Shown here: positions 9,976 to 14,426 of the stretch, piece by piece
Position numbering within the stretch: the stretch's first letter is position 1
Layout of the letters: each line of letters starts with the position of its first letter
From: Triparma columacea
Taxonomy: Eukaryota; Sar; Bolidophyceae; Parmales; Triparmaceae
DNA length: 14,426 nucleotides
Reading direction: 5' to 3'
NCBI GenBank assembly: GCA_030267965.1
Contig: BRYA01000128.1
Coordinates: 1-14,426, forward strand
Notes under the pieces: model-generated
Database searches by the model: none
Told to the model about the DNA's origin: nothing
What the model saw: the letters and a program-made list of their open reading frames with translations, nothing else
Translations under genes and position numbers: made by a program

Positions 9976-10285
9976 GTGAAGTGAGGGGAGTCGAGGTCTC
10001 GAATCAATTTTAGGGTTTCTAGCACGTGAATGTTCTTATAACTCTAGCAACAGTGATTAGGAGGGTAGATTTAGTCAATATATTGTCGTTGTTGTTTTTT
10101 GAGCGCGTTTTAGAGGTGAAAGAGAAAGCAGACTGACTTTGACTTGGGGTCTCGGAAGCACAGTCAGTCTGGACACAGTCCCTTAAATTTGGGAAGAGTT
10201 TTCCTAATGCAACCGTATCGTTTGTTTTTAAACCTCCCCTCTCCCCTCTTCCCTTCCCCCCCCCTTCCCCCCCCTTCCCTCCCCT
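9976..10285. promoter_or_regulatory. Spacer: Sec63 3' end and J-domain gene promoter
   Basis: Both flanking genes are on the minus strand, so this 310-base spacer carries the Sec63 3' untranslated region and the J-domain gene promoter. A CACGTG (G-box/E-box type) hexamer lies at 10023-10028, about 48 bases upstream of the J-domain ATG, and a TTTAGGG motif at 10009-10015. The part next to the Sec63 stop (10231-10285) is almost pure C/T on the plus strand, that is, G/A-rich in the Sec63 transcript. No gene is visible. Regulatory meaning is inferred from motif type only. Confidence 0.4.
10129..10171. repeat. 10-bp perfect inverted repeat with 23-nt spacer
   Basis: CAGACTGACT at 10129-10138 is the exact reverse complement of AGTCAGTCTG at 10162-10171. 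In the Sec63 transcript it would lie about 115-157 nt after the stop codon and could form a hairpin in the 3' untranslated region; alternatively it is a symmetric protein-binding site upstream of the J-domain gene. Confidence 0.7.
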
Positions 10286-12700
10286 TCATTCCGTATCCAT
10301 CTCAACTCTCACGTTCCTCTTCCTAAGTTCCCCTTCCCTTCCCTCCTTACTTTTGTTCCTGGGTGAGTTAACAACGACCGCATCCCCATCTTCTTCATCT
10401 TCACTGCTACTCTCCTCCTTCCCCTCCCTCTTCTCATCCTCGTTCGTTACGTAGCTCCCCTCCTTTTTAAGTTCCCCCTCGTTTACGATAGCAACATCCT
10501 TAACAACCTTAACGTCGCAACCTAGGAACTCCTGGCTCATAACATCAACCGTAAACTCCCACATACCAGCCTTCGGTGGTGCTTTAAACTTGGCCTTAAA
10601 CTCCACGATCTTCCTATCGATGTTATTAACAACAACCGGTTGTAACAGCACAAGCCTCGGTTCTTCCTTGGCGTCTTTGATTCTCCCGCTGACAATAACC
10701 CACCATCCTTCCCTATATTTCCTCAGCTCCACATTCGGGTCGAGTCCCTGTTTCCTGCATAGTTCAACCTTCTGCCTCGTAAACGCTTCCGCATGAACTC
10801 TCTCCATCCTCATGCTCACCGTAACCGTATCCCCCGTCGCTACTTCATCTTCATCTTCCGTTTCGATTTTGATATCCCCGATGTTAACACCTGGTATATT
10901 CCCTTGTCCGTATTGCGCTTGTACAGCACCCTTAAACCACGAGATCATCTTCTTATCCTTGGCGTTTTCCACGCCTATCTTATACCCCGCAACGGTATTA
11001 ACGATCGTCTTAACAAGGTTTACACTACCTTTCTGCGCCGCAACCCTAAGGCAAGCTTCGAGTAGTAGACTAGTCTTCATCCTGAACTTCAAGCTTTCTT
11101 GGAAGTACCTACCGTCGATGTTCCCATCCTTTGCTGCTTTTTGTAGTTCAATATGTGTGTTTAAGTGCTGGGAGTTCTGACGTGCTATCATCATTATCAT
11201 GTTACGACGAACAGCTGGGGAAGATAAAGGGTCCATAGGAGTACCGTCGGGTCCGGGTGGCATGGTTCCCATGAATGATGGACTTCCTGGTGTTAAACAA
11301 GGGATCTTGGGAGGCCAGGCTCCCTGAGAGTTTGGGGGGGGGGGAGGGGGAGAGTTTGCGTTAGTGTGTAAGTTCGTTTCTTCCCTTTAAAAAAATTTAC
11401 GGCTTCCTCGTGTGTGCGTCGTTGTTTCGTCTTACCTTATCCTCGAGTGTTTTCCTGACCCATTCGATCCCGACGACCCCTTCATCCATCCCTTCAATTT
11501 TCTCCGTCTTCAACATATTCTTCCCCCCCGCCATTCTCTCGATAGCTTTCCTTTCTTCTTCTTCTCTAATCCTTCTCACCCTACTCGTTTCCGTGTCTTC
11601 ATCAGCCCACCCCCCACTAGACATGTCAGGTCCTACAACCATCCCTTCCCTTTCCTTCTTAATCCTCTCGAGTTCCTCCAGCGTTCTCTTAGCGGTCAAT
11701 AAGTTCTCAGGCGTAGTTGCTATCCACCATAGTACATCGGTTGATGTAGACATACCGTTAAGACCCATCTGCAGGTGTTTAATGTCAAGACCAGCTACGC
11801 TTTTAGCCTGATGGTTTGCCTCTGCTTTCTTGTTCGCGTTGTTGAAACTGCGCAACCGGGGGGATCGGGGATTCGGGGGGGGGGGAGAGTGTTTGAGACG
11901 TTGAAAGTTTTAAAGGTTCTCATCATGAAATAAATCTCTCTCAGGGCTGCGTAATCTGTACCTCCCTCCCCCCCCCCCTCCCCAAACCTCCACCATGCTT
12001 ACCTGTTATAAGCGAATGTGCAAAGTCCTCCAAACATGCCCAAGTAAGCCAAAATCATAACAACCGCAGTCGCGCCTTCAGGGTTCAGAATCCAGGGTGG
12101 TAGACCGAAGGATATTGTCTTGGATTGAGGACCGTCGGGGTGACCGTAGAGGTTGTAGTTCGAGGAGGAGATTGGATCGGTTAACGCTGAGTATGCCTTG
12201 GCAATCTAAGGGGGGGTTTGAAAGGGTGTGTGTGGGGGGGGGGGAGTTTAGTTGGTTTCTTTGTTTTTTGATTGGTTTTTGCATATATAGTTTAGATCCC
12301 CTCATGTCCCGTTGTTTTAGTCTCCCCACTCTCCTCCCCTACCCCTCACCTCGTTGAATGTCTGTGAGTCCCCTCCCTTATCCGGGTGGTGTTTTAAGCT
12401 GAGTTTCTTATACGCTTTCTTGACCACCGTTGCGTTGCTCCCTACCGCGATTTGCAGGATCTCGTGTGGGTCGAATACGGCTATGGTGGAGTTGTCGATT
12501 GTGGCTATGATGAGACCGTAGCATATGGACGTTAGGACAGTTAGGGACAGCTGGAGGAGGAAGGAACGGGAGGTTAGGGAACGGGGGGTGGGCTGGAGCT
12601 TGGAGGGATCTGGTTTGAATTTGATGGAGGTGTAGATTGTATAGATTAGGTTGATTGTTGATATGAAGGTTAACATAGCAAGTAATGCAGCTAATGGCAT
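10286..12700 (-). CDS. SEC63: Sec63, ER translocon J-domain protein (4 exons)
   Basis: Exons 12700-12350, 12205-12003, 11847-11436 and 11323-10286 encode 667 residues (yeast about 663, human 760). Sec63 works with Sec61/Sec62 and recruits ER-lumenal BiP for protein import. The order fits the family: two membrane segments (about 3-25 and 47-67), a lumenal J-domain with HPD at 105-107 that continues across intron 1 into AKAYSALTDP, the Sec63 hallmark YNLYGHPDGPQ (134-144), a third membrane segment (about 160-182), then a cytosolic Sec63/Brl part. This has a helical region from about 360, a beta region with EGWWVIVSG (527-535), MSQEFLGCD (584-592), and a C-terminal acidic SSSEDEEDGD patch (627-636) of casein-kinase-2 type, as known for Sec62 binding. 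A charged linker (about 186-322, exon 3) separates membrane segment 3 from the Brl part. Introns are 144, 155 and 112 nt; each has a C11 run. ATG 12700 gives the full first membrane segment. Confidence 0.96.
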
Positions 12701-13208
12701 AAGGTGTATTGAGGATTCATCTGTTATTGTGTGTTGTGTGTATGTGTGTTAGTAGTTATAAGTAGTTGTTGTGTGTAAGTTATGGCAATAAATAAGGGTT
12801 ATAATGAGACAAATAATGAGAGATGTTTGTCGAGAAGGGTTTGATATTTGGGGCTTCATTTTATACTCTTTATGTCTCATATATAACTATATATAGTAGT
12901 ATACAGTAATATATAGTAATATATGACATAGATGAACCCTAACCCATGACATAAACTCTTAGATTGGAAAGTTAAGGGGAGCAAACATCATTCACGTGTT
13001 GGATATGTATTCTTTGTATGTTCTTTTATGCTCTTTATATGCTATTTGTGATCTTTATTCGTCTACACATTTACTACATTTAAGATACAAACCGACATGA
13101 GATATATGTACTTACTCTCACTCATCTCGTCTTCTTTGTTATTGGATTTAGAACAAGCCAAGAATTCCGGGATTTCCTTCAATTATTTTATCTGCTGGGC
13201 CGGAAGCA

Positions 13209-13233
13209 GTTGCCATTTTGGCTTTTTGGCAAC
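13209..13233. repeat. Inverted repeat GTTGCCA/TGGCAAC
   Basis: GTTGCCA at 13209-13215 and its exact reverse complement TGGCAAC at 13227-13233 enclose 11 T-rich bases. A nested pair GCCA/TGGC (13212-13215, 13219-13222) overlaps it. It ends ten bases before the TATA-like TTATATAA, a position that suits a promoter element of the LRR gene; this role is inferred. Confidence 0.6.
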
Positions 13234-13345
13234 AAAACTGGATTATATAAGCTAAACTATACACTTTAAATACATTTTATACAACCGACTACACTATTCA
13301 CAATACCAACAACGATACTACTATCCACACCATAGCCAAACACAT

Positions 13346-13372
13346 TGTAGTTTTAGCTCCCAAAAAACTACA
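13346..13372 (+). repeat. 9-bp hairpin repeat in the likely 5' leader of the LRR gene
   Basis: TGTAGTTTT (13346-13354) and AAAACTACA (13364-13372) are perfect reverse complements with a 9-nt spacer, about 115-140 bases before the ATG of the LRR gene and downstream of the TATA-like site. In RNA it would form a modest hairpin. Confidence 0.6.
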
Positions 13373-13485
13373 TCATCCAAATACCAACTTTCAACCTCCT
13401 CCTCTCCATCTAAACATTTACGCCATAACGCGATCTCAAGCGCTATCAGTACTACTACTTTCATCCTTCCCAAATCCTTCCCGAA

Positions 13486-14322
13486 ATGCCCAAATCAGCA
13501 GTATACTCTGGCGTAGAGAGCTTTCTCGCTTATGATTGTGAACTCACAGAGGTGACTTTTGCAAAGGGAGTGACGGAGATTGGCTTTGGCGCCTTCGAAG
13601 GATGCTCCTCCCTCATGGCCATCACCATCCCGGAGGGAGTGACGATGATTGACAATCATGCCTTCAACAAATGCTCCTCCCTCACAGCCATCACAATCCC
13701 AGACACAGTGATGTCGATTGGCAACTGGGCCTTCTCTGGATGCTCCTCCCTTGCAGCCATCACAATCCCGGACTCTGTGGCGATGATTAGTAATTACGCC
13801 TTCCTCGGATGCTCCTCCCTCGCAGCCATCACAATCCCGGACTCAGTGACGTTGATTTGCAATAGCGCCTTCAGGGAATGCTCCTCCATCAAGGCCATCA
13901 CCATCCCGGACGGAGTGACTACAATTAGCTACAACGCCTTCTACGGATGCTCCTCCCTCACGACCATCACAATCCCGGACGGATTGACCACGCTTAGATC
14001 TAGAGCCTTCTATGGATGCACCGCCCTGACGAGACTCAGTTTATCTCCTGCCGTTTCCATCGGTGAAGACTGCTTCTTGAACTGCACTGCCCTGATCTCT
14101 GCCGCTGCCGATCAAAATATGCCGACTGTCGAGGCCCTCCTCCATTCTAGGTGGCACCGCATACTTGAACGCGTCACGGTTCTGTTTTGCCTCAAGATAC
14201 TATTTACTACCCAAAAAAAGAGGAAGCGAATTGACGGAGGTGAAGTGCAAACACTCGGGGTAACTGCGACACGCAAGAGACTCCCGAAGGTTATGTGGAG
14301 AGTTATTCTGGAATTTCTGTAA
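13486..14322 (+). CDS. BspA-type leucine-rich-repeat (LRR_5) protein
   Basis: An intronless frame of 278 residues. Residues 18-199 are eight tandem repeats of 22-23 residues of the form C-S-S-L-x-A-I-T-I-P-D-x-V-x-x-I-x-x-x-A-F, with repeat cysteines at 40, 63, 86, 109, 132, 155, 178 and 200. This is the BspA/LRR_5 solenoid, usually a protein-binding scaffold; the ligand cannot be read from sequence. The C-terminal 78 residues are non-repetitive, with RWHRILERVTVLFCLKIL, a basic KKRKR (244-248) that could be a nuclear signal, and a final VMWRVILEFL helix. No signal peptide or membrane segment is visible, so a cytosolic or nuclear protein is likely. The start is the first Met of the frame, following AAATCCTTCCCGAA. 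Lack of introns and of C-runs, and AT-rich flanks, set it apart from its neighbours and suggest a mobile or recently duplicated family member (inference). Confidence 0.9.
   Translation: MPKSAVYSGVESFLAYDCELTEVTFAKGVTEIGFGAFEGCSSLMAITIPEGVTMIDNHAFNKCSSLTAITIPDTVMSIGNWAFSGCSSLAAITIPDSVAMISNYAFLGCSSLAAITIPDSVTLICNSAFRECSSIKAITIPDGVTTISYNAFYGCSSLTTITIPDGLTTLRSRAFYGCTALTRLSLSPAVSIGEDCFLNCTALISAAADQNMPTVEALLHSRWHRILERVTVLFCLKILFTTQKKRKRIDGGEVQTLGVTATRKRLPKVMWRVILEFL
13537..14082 (+). repeat. Tandem 69-bp coding repeats of the LRR gene
   Basis: About eight in-frame units of 66-69 bases. Phrases such as TGCTCCTCCCT and ATCACAATCCCGGAC recur nearly unchanged every 69 bases. The units starting at C86 and C109 share most of their protein sequence (CSSLAAITIPDSV), which suggests recent internal duplication or gene conversion. 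The last unit is shorter by one codon and more diverged. Confidence 0.9.
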
Positions 14323-14426
14323 ATCTCTGAAATCTACAGTGGATGGGGTCATACAAGAGATTGGAATCTCTTAGTGTTAACAGGAGAAAAAGTGCCTAAA
14401 TTAAGAGATCGTTAACACCCCATGAA
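14323..14426. repeat. LRR gene 3' flank with palindrome and inverted motifs
   Basis: A perfect palindrome with AAGAGATT (14355-14362), GG, and AATCTCTT (14365-14372) lies about 33 bases after the stop codon. A third AAGAGAT occurs at 14403-14409. GTGTTAAC (14374-14381) recurs inverted as GTTAACAC (14411-14418), and ATGGGGT (14343-14349) recurs inverted as ACCCCAT near 14417-14423. The segments are individually inverted but not in a single hairpin order. Function is unknown; 3' end formation or the border of a repeated element are both possible. Confidence 0.55.

Larger units (their letters stand above)
12701..13485. promoter_or_regulatory. Divergent AT-rich intergenic region, Sec63 (-) / LRR gene (+)
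   Basis: These 785 bases separate divergent starts and hold no gene I can support. Next to Sec63 is a GT-rich tract (12724-12780; CA-rich in the Sec63 leader). Then comes a TA-rich block (12878-12930) with the perfect 12-bp palindrome ACTATATATAGT at 12886-12897 and repeated AGTAATATAT. AACCCTAACCC, two units of telomere-like sequence, lies at 12935-12945 and CACGTG at 12993-12998. Toward the LRR gene there is TTATATAA at 13243-13250, about 240 bases before its ATG, and two inverted repeats (13209-13233 and 13346-13372). Promoter roles are inferred. Confidence 0.45.

Noticed and set aside
9985..10010. GTCGAGGTCTCGAATC resembling a tRNA T-arm
   Set aside because: No matching acceptor, D or anticodon arm is found at the required spacing on either strand.
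10812..11180. Plus-strand frames of 90-133 codons opposite Sec63
   Set aside because: Antisense to conserved Sec63 Brl and linker codons, with no independent support.

Overview
This is nuclear DNA of a eukaryote with intron-rich genes, most likely a photosynthetic stramenopile (ochrophyte alga). Reasons: (1) four of five genes are split by short GT-AG introns (about 94-175 nt); (2) the TypA/BipA GTPase starts with a signal peptide followed by a transit-like stretch with an aromatic residue (Phe18) at the predicted cleavage point, the bipartite presequence used for secondary red plastids; (3) the last gene encodes a BspA-type (LRR_5) leucine-rich-repeat protein of a kind common as families in such algae. 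The species assignment is inference; a Parmales/Bolidophyceae-like alga would fit, but I cannot prove it.

Layout. 206-2449 (-): plastid-targeted TypA/BipA translational GTPase, 3 exons, 656 aa. 2450-3017: AT-rich divergent promoter region. 3018-8075 (+): a UBR4/BIG-type E3 ubiquitin ligase C-terminal protein, 7 exons, about 1438 aa, roughly a quarter of usual UBR4 length. 8076-8301: short tail-to-tail spacer. 8302-9975 (-): a J-domain protein of unknown specific role, 3 exons, 479 aa. 9976-10285: spacer with a 10-bp inverted repeat. 10286-12700 (-): Sec63, the ER translocon J-protein, 4 exons, 667 aa. 12701-13485: AT-rich spacer between divergent genes. 13486-14322 (+): intronless LRR_5 protein, 278 aa. 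14323-14426: flank with a perfect 18-bp palindrome and further inverted motifs.

I rebuilt splice junctions from reading frame, GT/AG sites and protein homology; all 13 introns keep the frame. They share a style: GTGAG/GTAAG/GTTAG donors, often a CTAA(C/T) branch-point-like motif, and in 9 of 13 a pure C run of 7-13 nt in the 3' half in place of the usual U-rich tract. The genes are not an operon. Protein quality control and synthesis is a loose common theme (plastid translation GTPase, ubiquitin ligase, two J-domain co-chaperones), but I infer no functional cluster from it. The most notable items are the compact UBR4 without an N-terminal half or UBR box, the C-run introns, and the uncharacterised J-domain protein next to Sec63.
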